From positions 6,331,501 through 6,395,500 of the forward strand of contig CANTUV010000035.1 in NCBI GenBank assembly GCA_947685225.1: DNA of 64,000 nucleotides, given 5' to 3'. Positions 1-11,100 of this stretch are shown in pieces; within the stretch, counting starts at the first letter, position 1, and each line of letters begins with the position of its first letter. This stretch comes from Garcia nutans (taxonomy: Eukaryota > Streptophyta > Magnoliopsida > Malpighiales > Euphorbiaceae). The notes beneath the pieces are model-generated. The model saw nothing but the letters and a program-made list of their open reading frames with translations, ran no database searches and was not told the DNA's origin. A program made the translations under genes and the position numbers.

Positions 1-1297
1 AGATGTCGCAAAACATTTGATAGGCCAACTCCATATTCCCATGCCTGGAATATGCAGAAATCAATGCATTTGAAACCTCTACATTTGAGATGAGACTGTT
101 TCTAAATACAACGCCATGAATCGTCTCCACAGTTTCTGTAAGCTCTGAGTTAGCTAATAGGCTTCCAAAAGTAAATTCATCTGGTTCAATACCTATTTTC
201 TGCATTTCCAGGTAGGCCGAAATTGCTAATCTACACAAATTTTCTTGAGCATAGCAGGATATCATTGTATTCCATGAGACAACATCCTTTCTTTCCAGTC
301 TCTTGAAAACCATGTAAGCTGCATTCAGATCTCCACAACTTGAATACATACTTATAGTTGCATTGCTTCAAGAAGTGCAAGCTTCATAGCCCATTTTTAT
401 AGCTTGGGCATGAAATTGATGCCCAACTTCTGCATTTAAGCTCGAGCTCATAAGAATCAGAAAAGTCAACTCATTAGGCCTAAGACAAGTTCCTAGCATG
501 TTTTTAAACATTATCAGGGCTTCTTGAACTCTCCCAACACTCGCCAAACCATCAATCATTACGTTGTAAGTAATTTGATCATGTGCTGAGTCTGTATCTT
601 CGAACACCAAATATGCATCCACAAAATTTTCAATGTTAAAATACATAGTAATCAAAGCGTTAACAGCAGAAGTTCTAACCAAAGATCCAGTTCTAATAAC
701 TAATGAATGCACCTGCATCCCAAAATCCACCATGCCCAAGTTACACCTACTTAGAACACTCGCAAAGCTAAAATTATCATGCCTCACACCCAGTCTACAC
801 ATATCTCTGAACAATCTAAATCCAGTATCTTCGTTCCCACTCACCAAACACCCTGTAACCATTGCATTCCACACAGCCACATCCGTTTTTGGCATTTCAT
901 CAAACACCTCACAGGCATAATCCAAATGCCCCATCTTGGCAATAGCAGATAACAACGTCGTATAAGAATACACATCTGGGTTTTCAATTTCACCAAAAAC
1001 CCACTTCATAGATACGTCTTTCGCTTTCGCATATCGAGAAAGAAGGGTATTTGTAACATGAAGGTAGCTTTGAAGGCCGGATTTAATGGCGAAGGCGTGA
1101 AGCTTGCCGCCAAATTTGATGTTAGGTAGATTGGCACAGGCAGTGAGGGTTGTGGAAAGCGTGTAATGGTCTGGTTTGAGGTGGTGGTGAAGAGGTGAAC
1201 GAATTTTATCTAATAGAAAGAGAGCATCATTGTATTGGCTCGAGTGTGTGAGATTTGCTAGTTGATGGTTAAGTTTAATTAGTTTGCTGCTGTTCAT
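1..1297 (-). pseudogene. PLS-type PPR protein gene, 5' part, with an in-frame stop
   Basis: Pentatricopeptide-repeat protein of the PLS class, organelle RNA-binding proteins usually acting in RNA editing. The ATG is at 1297-1295 and an uninterrupted frame of 309 codons runs to a TGA at 370-368. The same frame then stays open to the left edge and still encodes clear PPR sequence (NATISMYSSCGDL, KDVVSWNTMISCYAQEN), so one nonsense codon interrupts an otherwise continuous gene. Repeat signatures such as DVYSYTTLLSA, DVAVWNAMVTGC and VNALITMYF recur every 31-36 residues. Overall it looks like the At3g49740 type (recalled, not searched). The 3' end lies outside the window. It is divergent from the PPR gene at 2051, about 750 bp away, the same arrangement as the Arabidopsis pair. 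A truncated 309-residue protein is possible but would lack the C-terminal part; a sequencing error is the alternative. Confidence 0.85.
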
Positions 1298-2050
1298 GTA
1301 GTTTTCTCGCGGTCTTCAGTTAAATTATGCTGAGCATATTAAAGAACTGCCAAGTGAGGCAAAGAAATACCGAGAAAACCCAGGAAGGCCTGAATCGAGA
1401 AGGAAAGAAGGTGGCCATGATACTGGGGTAAGGATTAGAGAGGGAAGGGTAAATTGAGGGATATGTTAAGCAGATCTTGAGTAAAGGAAAAAGGGGAAAA
1501 TGTAATTATGGGCCGCAAACTAAAGAGAAGATAAATTAACAAAGAAAGTGGCAAATTGAAAGACAGATAGCAGATCCACCCAGTTTACGATAGAGATGAG
1601 CTCTCAAAGAGCAGTTTAATGGCGGACAATAGGGAAAAGCTCCAGTGAGAGAGCGAACTAGACGCTATGTCGCTATGTATAAATATTTTATGCATGTAAC
1701 TAAAATAATGGTTTCCATTATCTCAAAAAAATAAAATTAATGGTTTCCATTCTCATACGACAATGTAACCTTTTGCCTGTCATTTATAAAAGAACGGCAA
1801 AAGATTCAGTCGTCGGGTATGCAAAGTTTCAAACGACAAAGGAATCTGTCGTTCCTAACTGCGGGCTTTTTGTCTTTTCATGATATTTTTAACCGCACCG
1901 TTTTAGGCTTACCTTCTGAAATTCCTCTATTTCTTATTTTTTTATTGTCCTAGAAAACCAGGGTAGATAGGAATTGAACAAAAGCTGAAACTTTTCAAAC
2001 AGTTGAAAAGACATTCAGACCCCATAGGCCCAGACTCAGAGAAGGAAGAA
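1298..2050. promoter_or_regulatory. shared upstream region of two divergent PPR genes
   Basis: This 750-bp spacer lies between the divergent starts at 1297 (minus) and 2051 (plus), so it must hold both promoters and both 5' leaders. I see no strong TATA box. A short direct repeat, AATGGTTTCCATT, occurs twice near 1710-1752. No ORF in it resembles a gene. Confidence 0.5.
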
Positions 2051-4000
2051 ATGCAGAGACTTTCTTCGAAACCAATCTCTCTGTTCAACAAGCACTGGCG
2101 CCGTCTCTGTCCTCCCCTCAATCCAAAAATCTCATCGTTTAATCTCATCCGCAAACAACTATACCAGAAAGTTCTCGAACCCGTCAATGAAAACTCTTTA
2201 TCTAACAATCCCAGAAATGGGTTTGGTATTATTCGTCTCAAAAATCAAAAAGGCTGCAATGAAGACGCCGAAAGAAGTAACAATGTTGATGAATTTGCTA
2301 GAGATGTCGAAAAGGTATATAGAATTCTTAGAAATTTTCATCATAGAGTTCCAAAATTAGAGCTTGCTTTGCAAGAATCTGGTGTTGTAATGCGTGCGGG
2401 CTTAACTGAACGGGTATTAAATCGCTGTGGTGATGCAGGGAATTTGGGGTATAGGTTCTTTGTATGGGCTTCAAAGCAACCAGGCTACAGGCATAGTTAT
2501 GAGAATTATAAAGCTATGGTTAAGATTTTTAGTAAAATGAGACAATTCGGTGCTGTTTGGGCCTTGTTAGAGGAAATGAGGAAAGATAATAGTTTATTGA
2601 TAACGAGTGAATTGTTTGTTGTTTTGATGAGGAGGTTTGCTTCTGCTAGATTAGTTGAGAAAGCAATTGAAGTATTAGATGAGATGCCAAAATATGGATG
2701 TCAGCCTGATGAGTATGTCTTTGGCTGCTTATTGGATGCGTTATGTAAGAATGGTAGTGTTAAGCAGGCTGCTTCACTATTTGACGATATGAGATTGAGG
2801 TTTAGCCCTAGCTTGAAGCACTTTACTTCTTTGTTGTACGGTTGGTGTAGGGAAGGAAAGCTAATGGAGGCTAAACATGTGTTGGTACAAATGCGGGAAG
2901 CTGGGTTTGAGCCCGATATCGTGGTGTATAACAATCTTTTAAGTGGCTATACTATCGCTGGGAAAATGACAGATGCTTTTGATTTGTTGAAGGAGATGAG
3001 GAGGATGGGATGTGAGCCTAATGCAAATTCTTATACTATTTTGATTCAGGCGCTTTGTGCACAAGAAAAGACGGATGAGGCAATGAAAGTTTTTGTTGAG
3101 ATGGAAAGGAGTGGTTGTGAGGCAGATGTTGTGACATATACTGCATTGATAAGTGGGTTTTGCAAGTGGGGTAAGATTAATAGGGGATATCAGATTTTGG
3201 ATAATATGATAGAGAAAAGGCATTTGCCTAATCAGTTTACTTACTTGCACATAATGTTTGCTCATGAAAAGAAGGAAGAGTTGGAAGAGTGTTTGGAATT
3301 GATGGCAAAGATGCAGAAGGTCGGCTGTGTTCCTGATCTCAGTATTTATAATGTAGTAATTAGGTTGGCTTGCAAGTTGGGGGAGGTGAATGAGGGAATT
3401 CGGATTTGGAATGAAATGGAAGCAAATGGCTTTAGTCCTGGGCTTGACACTTTCATTGTTATGATTCATGGTTTTCTTGGGCAAGGGTGTTTAATTGAGG
3501 CTTGTGAGCATTTCAAAGAAATGGTTGGAAGAGGCCTTTTATCTACTCCTCAATATGGTATCCTGAAGGAGTTGTTGAATGTTCTGCTGAGAGGTGAGAA
3601 GCTTGAAATGGCTAAAGATGTTTGGAGTTGCATTGTGACTAAAGGATGTGAGCTTAATGCAGATGCTTGGACAATTTGGATTCATGCATTGTTCTCAAAT
3701 GGGCATGTGAAAGAGGCTTGTTCATATTGTTTGGACATGATGGAAGCAGATGTGATGCCAAAGCCAGAAACTTTCGCTAAGCTCATGCACGGTTTAAGGA
3801 AATTGTATAACAGGGAGTTCGCAGCAGAAATCACAGAGAAGGTGAGAAAGATGGCTGCAGATAGAAACACCAGTTTCAAAATGTATAAACGGCGAGGTGA
3901 GAGGGATTTAAAAGAAAAGGTCAAGGCAAAAATGGATGGCAGAAAGAGGAGAGCTCGTAGACGCCAGTGGGGCAGCGTTCACAGTAGAGCTAGCATTTAA
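2051..4000 (+). CDS. P-type pentatricopeptide-repeat protein, 649 aa, intact
   Basis: Organelle RNA-binding protein made of tandem degenerate 35-residue helical repeats. The open frame extends upstream to 2003, but its first ATG is at 2051 (MQRLSSKPISLF), so I take that as the start. The first 40 residues are rich in R, K, S and L with few acids, as in a mitochondrial or plastid transit peptide. Repeats run from about residue 150 to 600, with typical cores such as EYVFGCLLDALCKNGSV, VVYNNLLSGYTIAGKM and VVTYTALISGFCKWGKI, ending on the P-type pattern without E or DYW domains. The tail is strongly basic (GRKRRARRRQW). There is no intron, as is usual for the family. It resembles the At3g49730/At5g65820 pair (recalled). 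It is the only backbone gene here without a visible lesion. Confidence 0.92.
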   Translation: MQRLSSKPISLFNKHWRRLCPPLNPKISSFNLIRKQLYQKVLEPVNENSLSNNPRNGFGIIRLKNQKGCNEDAERSNNVDEFARDVEKVYRILRNFHHRVPKLELALQESGVVMRAGLTERVLNRCGDAGNLGYRFFVWASKQPGYRHSYENYKAMVKIFSKMRQFGAVWALLEEMRKDNSLLITSELFVVLMRRFASARLVEKAIEVLDEMPKYGCQPDEYVFGCLLDALCKNGSVKQAASLFDDMRLRFSPSLKHFTSLLYGWCREGKLMEAKHVLVQMREAGFEPDIVVYNNLLSGYTIAGKMTDAFDLLKEMRRMGCEPNANSYTILIQALCAQEKTDEAMKVFVEMERSGCEADVVTYTALISGFCKWGKINRGYQILDNMIEKRHLPNQFTYLHIMFAHEKKEELEECLELMAKMQKVGCVPDLSIYNVVIRLACKLGEVNEGIRIWNEMEANGFSPGLDTFIVMIHGFLGQGCLIEACEHFKEMVGRGLLSTPQYGILKELLNVLLRGEKLEMAKDVWSCIVTKGCELNADAWTIWIHALFSNGHVKEACSYCLDMMEADVMPKPETFAKLMHGLRKLYNREFAAEITEKVRKMAADRNTSFKMYKRRGERDLKEKVKAKMDGRKRRARRRQWGSVHSRASI

Positions 4001-7000
4001 TTTTAATAATGGTATTTAGTCAAGCTAGATTATTTGAAAGAGAGTTTCCAAGCAGTACATGTTCCCTGATCAGACGTGGAGGTGTTTCATCTGTTAAGTA
4101 TACATTCTTGCCTTGTTTTGCATTTCTTTGGTTGTTCTCTATTTCATTTTTATTATTCTTTTCAGTTGCAGCTAATAAAGCAGTTAGGTTATGAATCATT
4201 GACGTTCTTTTTCTTTTACTCTGGAATTTGAGTTGCTGAATTGATATTTACTTTATATCAGCACCAATGCTGAATCATTTTCAGACAGGACTACGTTTTG
4301 CCCTTCTTGTGGAGAAGTAGATACTGGAATATATAGCTTTTGTATTCTGGAAGTTAGAGCATGCGAGTAATTTATGAGAAGCATGGATTGTTCATGTAGT
4401 GCATAAGTTGAGAAAACATTCTCCATGTGCTAACTTTAGCAAACTACATTTGTGCTCATTTTGCAAGTTTCAGCACTCATGTGCAGGGTTTCCATCATTT
4501 CCAAGTCCAAATTTTTATCCAACTGAATAGTAACCATTGATGCTTCCTGCTGCTGCATAGATGTGGTCTGTGCTCAAATAGACAAAACAAAGATTTACTT
4601 AAGTCGCATGTTTGGAGAATATAAAAATAGCATCATAGGTTATGCATGTCTACACCTACATGTATATGAAAATACATTAGGTTAATTATTTTAACATCTT
4701 GTTTGATTGAACCTCCTCTCATTTTCATTCTAAACATTATAGATGTGGAGTGTGGGCTCTGTTATCCTGCTAGAAGAAATGTGATATCTGGGACTGGGAG
4801 CACTGAATTCGAAGACTGGTGACACATTTCCTCACCAATATGTTGGACAGATGCTTATAAGCTGTAAGTTGATGATGTAATCGAAACCGATGCATAATAA
4901 ATTTTGTAAGTTGGACACCATATGATGTTATGGATACTGTCTCTGACACCATAGGCATGTATTTAACCTCTTCTCTATATTGGATTCTGAATGGCTTTTT
5001 CTATTTCTTTTTTAATGCCTGAAAACTATTAATTCTTTTCCCCTTCAAAATATTGTTAATTTGTTTCATCTTGTTTTTTTCGTTTTGTTGAATCTTTTTA
5101 CTTGAGACATTTAATGCTCTTTTTGTTATTTATTTGTGAAAGGAGCACGTCATTCGGGCTTTTATTTTGCGTCCATCAACTAGGCTATCTAATTTACAAC
5201 TTGATTATTCTGATTCTTTGTTTCTGCAGTCAGGGAAGGGAATATACCTAAAATTCAAAGGGGTGCATGACACTAATTTATAAATTGCTTTTGTTCCTTC
5301 ATAACTAAACAGTGATAACTGTAAATGATCTCAATGGGATATTTTGATACCATCGTATTAAATTCTTTATCCTTGATGCATTTTACCCTGTATTCTTGTT
5401 GCAAATTTTGTGATATTATCACTATTATAGCACTAGGATATTTTTGAAGCCAAGTTGCATTATTTTCTGGCTTTATTTGCTGCAATATGCTGACCGGATG
5501 AGACATTTTTAGTTGTTTGAAAATGTATGATTGAAGTTTTATCTAAAATTTAGACATTAGCAATATGAAATCATCAATTAGGAGTATCGGTGTACCAATT
5601 TACTTTGAATGACCCATCTGATCAAATTCTTTGGATAATAAAAAGTATAGTTCTGCAGTTTTTCAGAAAGTAATTCACAGTTCATATGGATAAATTTCAT
5701 TCTCTATCTCCAATTTGTGGTGCATTAGTTATGGCAATTAAGCAATGGAAGAGCATACTATCATGTTTTATTCGGTGTAGTTATTTCAGGAATATAATGA
5801 GTACATGCCTTATGCATGTGTTACACCGTAGCATGGTGAGCTGACCATTAAATCTCCCTCAATTTTCTGGCTCAAAATTGAAATTGGACAGCCTCAATAT
5901 AAGCACACCAATTGCACATTTCAACTGTAATTGAAATTGCTGTAACTAGATGAACAAGCGATTCTGTTCATGCAATTTTAAATAGTGAATATATTTTCTG
6001 AATATTTTAGTTGCTTATTTTCCAATTAAGCAGATTCTGTCTTGGCACTTTGCTCTCCTAATATATCCTGTTGTTTAGTGGTTGACTGTCCTCTTTTTCG
6101 CATTGGCAGATCTTAATGGAAGTACACTAGTCAGAAGTGACCTTTAGTTAAATCAGCTATGTCTAAGCAGTGAGTTGATAAAGGTTGGTTCTTTATACGG
6201 TCTTTTCATTAATTCCCATGTTACCTGGTCTTGCTGTTTGAGAATGGCATTGTCGCTAATTCTCATTGCTCACCTAATGATTGTTTCTGTGATGCACTGG
6301 TTCATCTTCAGTGGTGGGGAAGACAATATATTTGTCGCTCAACTTTTTTGCTAGAAATCTTGGTGCTTCTAAGATTGTGATATGTTTCTTATTTTCAGTA
6401 AAAAAAAAAAGTTGCCTCAGAAAATACTTTCTTTTGTTCTAAAAATGAAGAAGAAAAGCAAACTTTAGTAGGTACATTATCATTGTATTTCTCTTTGTAA
6501 TTTGAAACTGACATGTCAACTAAAACAATTTCAGTCTCTTTTGCAGGACGCATAGCCAACTGTTGCTGCAGAAAACAAATTCAGGGCGATCTGCTCTCTG
6601 ACGTTGTGGCTAATCATTTTATAATAGAGTTCCATTATCAATTGAATTTGCTGGAACGCAGAACATAACGAGATCGTGTCATTGCATCATCTGAAGTTGA
6701 AACCAACCACTATTAATTTATGACTGCATTCATTTGCTCAAACAAAAATAAACTGTTTATTGAATTTGTTTTCAGGATCGTTTCTTTGGATGTTCAATTA
6801 CTCTACCGCAAGGAATATTTATGCAGATAGACCTGTATTATAAAACTGTGGCCAGTGAAAAAAATTGAATTGTTGTAGGTAGATGTTGATATAAACCAAA
6901 TTGTAATGGATTATGACTGATACATTGAAAATCTTGTGTTTTTCAAGATTACAGCATGTTCTAAATCTCATTTAGCTTTCAGTCCAACAAAAATGACAAA

Positions 7001-7124
7001 AGCGAGCCGATTGCATGTAGCTATTTTCATCATTCATTAAAGAGCTGGTTCAGCTTGTAAACATTTTGGCATTGCTCTCTTGCATGCAGAACAAATTATA
7101 AGTTTCTTGATTATGGTTAGGAAT
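4001..7124. other. intergenic region between PPR gene and DUF21 gene
   Basis: About 3.1 kb of AT-rich single-copy-looking DNA between the 3' ends of two convergent genes. The first part should hold the PPR 3' UTR. I recognise no coding exon, RNA gene or transposon end in it; the 5' exons of the HflX gene were looked for here and not found. Confidence 0.5.
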
Positions 7125-8365
7125 TCATTGATTGGCATTCCGATAATCTGTTTCATCAAAGATCTCCTCCTACATGTTCAAATTTAGAGGTATAAAATCT
7201 TTGTTATGTTACCCAAAAAAAAGAAATGCGGAAAAGGAAATGCGAAAACGAAAACGAAAATGAAACGTTCACATACCTGTAACAACTCTTCAATTACATC
7301 TTCCAATGTTATGATACCGGTAGCTTCCCCTTCTTGAGCGAGCCCTGAGAGAGGGTTTTCATCTATAGACAAGACTTCAGAGTGGACTCCATTTGCCCAT
7401 TTCTTACTCTTAGAAGTTAGCCTCTGCATAGTTGTTTCATTAGGAAGATTCTTCAGCTTCTTGAGTGATCTGTTGCTCTTTAAAGTTTTCTTTTGTAGAT
7501 GCAATTCACCATCAATGTCCACTCTGACATCTCTCACTAGATCATATCTTATATAAAGTAAACAAGTCCTAAGAGAAAATTCTGCAGAAACTGAAGAACA
7601 GTACTGTCACAAATGCTTACCATTAGCAATTCTATCGCCAGTTGATTTCACCATGTCACTGTTTTGTTTTATGACAACAGCCATGTGGCTATGACCTTTC
7701 TGAAACTCATTTAGAATGCCATAGAGAGGCATTGTCTCTGAAACCCTACCGTGCAAGTATATATGCATACTCATTAATAATTAGAATTGGCAAAATCAAG
7801 CCAGAAGGTGGCCAAAAATTCTAGAAATCACCCTACAAATCAGGCTTTTTATTTGGATTCTGTGTGATTTTTTGTCATCTGTTTCTTACCCTAATATTAA
7901 TCTTTTTTACAGATCTTAGCAGCTAACATGGATTTTATGACCTCAAATTATGTATTAATTAGGCTAATATAGTCTGGAATAAAATGGATTTACCTTGGGA
8001 TTTTTCGTATACTGATATTTTTTACAGGAATCTCATCTTCTGGATGAATGGTCAGGAAGTTCTTAACCTGCAATATGTTTAGATATTAATATAAAATAAA
8101 GAAATAAAGAATTCTTTTACATTGACAAATTCTAAAATAAAAAGAAGAGATGATTTTTTGGTGTTTTGAGAAGTATCACATTGGAATTTTTTGTTTATTT
8201 GGTGAAACGAAATAAAACTAAAATAATTATTAAAAAAAAAAACTTGTCATGACAATATCATAAAATAATTCAACATCAAATTACCGATATGGTCCAATTA
8301 TATTTCTTGGATGCTCATGATAAACAGGCACTTTGCTATGTCCTTCCTCCAAAATTAGCTTCATC
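7125..8365 (-). pseudogene. DUF21/CBS-domain (CNNM-like) protein, 3' half
   Basis: C-terminal half of a plant DUF21-CBS membrane protein (At2g14520/At4g33700 type; relatives of the CNNM/CorC magnesium transporters). Five exons can be read on the minus strand: about 8365-8285 (ILEEGHSKVPVYHEHPRN), 8067-7994 (VKNFLTIHPEDEIPVKN), 7745-7621 (ETMPLYGILNEFQKGHSHMA), 7536-7277 (ending TGIITLEDVIEELLQ) and 7169-7125 (EEIFDETD, then NANQ and stop). They cover the CBS pair and the C-terminal tail. Introns have GT-AG ends and phases agree among the last four exons. The first exon ends one base out of phase with the next, suggesting a small deletion. Upstream it abuts the large inverted-repeat element starting at 8366; the rest of the gene lies beyond it at 20178-21255. 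The gene is split and lacks its central exons. Confidence 0.85.
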
Positions 8366-9130
8366 CAGCGGCGAAATTAAAAAATTATTAAAGGGGGCTA
8401 AATTTTTATAAAAAAATTATAAATAAAGTTACTATAAAATTAAATATTTAATATTATAGAAGTTTAATAATTAATTTATATCATTAGATTAATTATATTT
8501 ACGAGATGATAAAATATCTTATAACTTTTCATATTTAGAAAATATTGCATAATAATTTTATTTTTAATTTTTAAAAAAATATATTTCTACACATAACACA
8601 CTAAACAATCAATTATTTATATATATAAATTTTAGAAAAAATTTTATTAATTAAATAAAATTTATTTAAATTCATATATATATTATATATATAATTTACA
8701 TAAATATAATTCATTTAAATTTAAATATATAAATGAATTTATAGAAATATAAATATAAAAATTCATATATATAATTAATGTGTGTGTATATATAAATGAA
8801 TGTATATAAATTCATATATAAGTATAAAATTCACTTATATATAAAAAAATTTAATGTGCGTGTATATATATAGTTGTACATATATAAAATTAATGTGTGT
8901 GTATATATATATAAATATAAAATTAATGTGTGTGTATATACATATAATTATACATATATAAAATTAATGTGCATATATATATGTATAAATATAAAATTAA
9001 TGTCTATGTATATATACAATTATAAAATTAATGTGTGTGTATATATATATATATATCTAAATATAAAATTAATGCCTACGTAGATATATAATTATACATA
9101 TATATGTATATAATTATATATATACACACT
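8366..9130 (+). repeat. left inverted arm with tandem TATAAAATTAATGTGTGTG units
   Basis: Left arm of the palindromic element. From about 8875 to 9075 it holds imperfect tandem copies of a unit around TATAAAATTAATGTGTGTGTA separated by TA-rich spacers. The same units appear in inverse orientation at 9440-9500 and 19550-19660. Confidence 0.7.
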
Positions 9131-9140
9131 TATATACATT

Positions 9141-9385
9141 GGTGGATCTAGAGGAGTCCACATATAAATTATTTATCTTATTATAGCTTATATTTTATTA
9201 TTTTATATTTTATTATTATTTATATTATTATGACTATATATTTATAATTATAAGTTATAATATTATTATTTTATAGTATATGAATAAAAATAATTAATAA
9301 ATTAAATAAAAATGTGAATAAATTGAATAAAAATGAAATTAGGGAGGGGTTCAGGGGGGGTTCTGGACCCCCTCAGCCACATATA
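9141..9385. mobile_element. possible small inverted-repeat insertion in the palindrome loop
   Basis: The stretch begins GGTGGATCTAGAGGAGTCC and ends with GGACCCCCTCAGCCAC, whose reverse complement is a rough match. The inside is AT-rich and unlike the two arms. This looks like a small terminal-inverted-repeat element nested in the centre of the palindrome, but no target duplication is clear. Confidence 0.35.
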
Positions 9386-9501
9386 TAAGTTTTTGTATAT
9401 ATATATATATATATATATATAATTATCTATATACATAGGGATTAATTTTATATTTATACATATATATACATATATACAGACATTAATTTTATAATTGTAT
9501 A

Positions 9502-10853
9502 TGTTGTCCCAAGATGGCAACCAAGAGGGGGGGGGGTGAATTGGTTTCGTCAAGAAATAATGACAATTTAAAAAAAAACTCAACAAACAAGAAATGCGGA
9601 ATAGAGAGTTGGTTGAGTAATGGAGGAAGGTAAGAACACACAAGATTTATAGTGGTTCGGATTTACTTCAATCCTACATCCACTTCCTTAACAACTTGTT
9701 AAGGTTCCACTAGTCTTTGAAGTTTTCACAAGCTCACTTCCAACTTTACAAGTGTTTTTCTTAGGCTCACACTTACAACCCACACAAGAGTTTTACAAGG
9801 CTCACTCTCTCAACCTAAGTGTTTCCCAAGCTTACACTCAAACTTATACAATGGTGTTTTCAATGCTAACACCTAACATTCATAACAATTCAAATACAAG
9901 TTTAAGCAAAAGGAAATTTGTTGCTTGGCTATGAAAATCTTTTCTCAATGATGTTATATTCTTCGTTTTCTCATGGAAACATTGTATTTATAGCCAATGT
10001 GGTCTTACTAGCCGTTATTGCTGTTTAGAATAAAGTCTTGGCAGATTAGACCTTCTTTACTTAAACTGTCCGAAGCACTTAGCGGTCGCCCTTCATACAA
10101 GGATGGTCGCTCTCATGCTTCACGCGGTCGTCCTTTTAACCAGGGACGGTCGCTACTTTTGAAAAAGTTCAACGGTCGAATTTTAGTGCTCTACAGCAGG
10201 AATCTTGCCCATGATGTTTTTGTCGGACCGTTTCTTGCCCATGCTGTGTTTGTCGGGACGGTCGCGCATCACAAAGTGCGGTCGCCCTTTTTTGAATACT
10301 GAAGTGGGATTACAACGGTCATGTCACGTGTCACTTTCTGACAGAGCAAAAGAGATGTCCGCCATAATTTGAATCTTCGCGGTCGCCCTTGGTAGGTTTT
10401 CGCGGTCGAACTCACATTCTCGCGTCGAACTTCTGGACGCACCTGAGGACGCGAACACTACTGTCTCTTTGAGCAATTTCTTCTTGAATTGTTGGGAGGT
10501 CGCGACTATAAATGAGCGGTCGCTAAAGTGGTAAGCGAGGTCGAATCATTCACCGTTCTTGTCACCGCGAACCTTACTGTGATTGTAATGATTTAAGTTC
10601 CTTGAGTAGCGGTCGGGCAAATATTAGGACGGTCGCTATTATGTATGAGCGGTCGCGACTATGGTCGAACTTCTGACCGCGAAACCTACTGTGACAAGGA
10701 GCGGTCGTATTCAGTTGAGGTGCGACCGCTATACTTGTTCTGTTCACCTTTAATTGAAGCAACCTAATCCTGCAACAAGCTTTCTCAAATACAAGTTAAA
10801 TAGATCATCCATTTGAGTTGTCAAGGATCAAAATTAAGATCATTTGTCTAACA
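9502..10853 (-). repeat. 3' LTR of the Sirevirus-like element
   Basis: 1352 bp. Compared with the copy at 18183-19534 I find one substitution (the copies differ in GTTGGGAGG / GTTGGGCGG near 10498) and two homopolymer length differences (10 vs 8 G, 9 vs 11 A). A TATA box CTATAAATAC (minus strand) lies at 9993-9984. Short ORFs in it recur exactly in the other LTR and are not genes. Confidence 0.93.
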
Positions 10854-11100
10854 ATCTCCCCCATTTTGACTTTGACAATTCAAATGGAATGATGAGAAAA
10901 ATAATAAGAGCATTGTGATTAATAGTTTATCTTGGTGCAAAGGTTATTGTTTGATGCAAACATTTCTCCCCCATAAACATTTCTCCCCTATTGCAAATAT
11001 TCAATATTATTGTTCTTATTCTTGTTTTCCCATTTTTGTATACTGTTACTTGGTTCATTCCACTTGGTTCATTCCATTTTGGTATTGTTCTCCCCCATTG
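10854..11100 (-). other. multiple polypurine tracts upstream of the 3' LTR
   Basis: On the element's sense strand, AAAATGGGGGAGAT directly abuts the 3' LTR (10867-10854). Three further tracts of the form ATGGGGGAGAA or TAGGGGAGAA lie at about 10974-10964, 10990-10981 and 11100-11088. Repeated polypurine tracts are a known trait of Sireviruses; the one next to the LTR should prime plus-strand synthesis. Confidence 0.7.

Noticed and set aside
2003..2050. Upstream extension of the P-type PPR frame
   Set aside because: The frame at 2003 begins with TTG; the first ATG is at 2051 and is followed by a transit-peptide-like sequence.
2939..3484. 181-codon minus-strand open frame inside the PPR gene
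   Set aside because: It is antisense to intact PPR coding sequence, with composition explained by the sense codons and no domain of its own.
8874..9083. Open frame with repeated tyrosine-isoleucine peptides
   Set aside because: It is a translation of the AT-rich tandem units in the palindrome arm.
9752..10302. Two short open frames (60 and 94 codons), repeated exactly at 18433-18983
   Set aside because: They lie inside the two LTR copies, so the exact repetition reflects LTR identity, not a gene family.
10080..10735. CRISPR-like or satellite repeat array
   Set aside because: Spacing is irregular, units are only 6-8 bp, and the region lies within an LTR of a plant retrotransposon.
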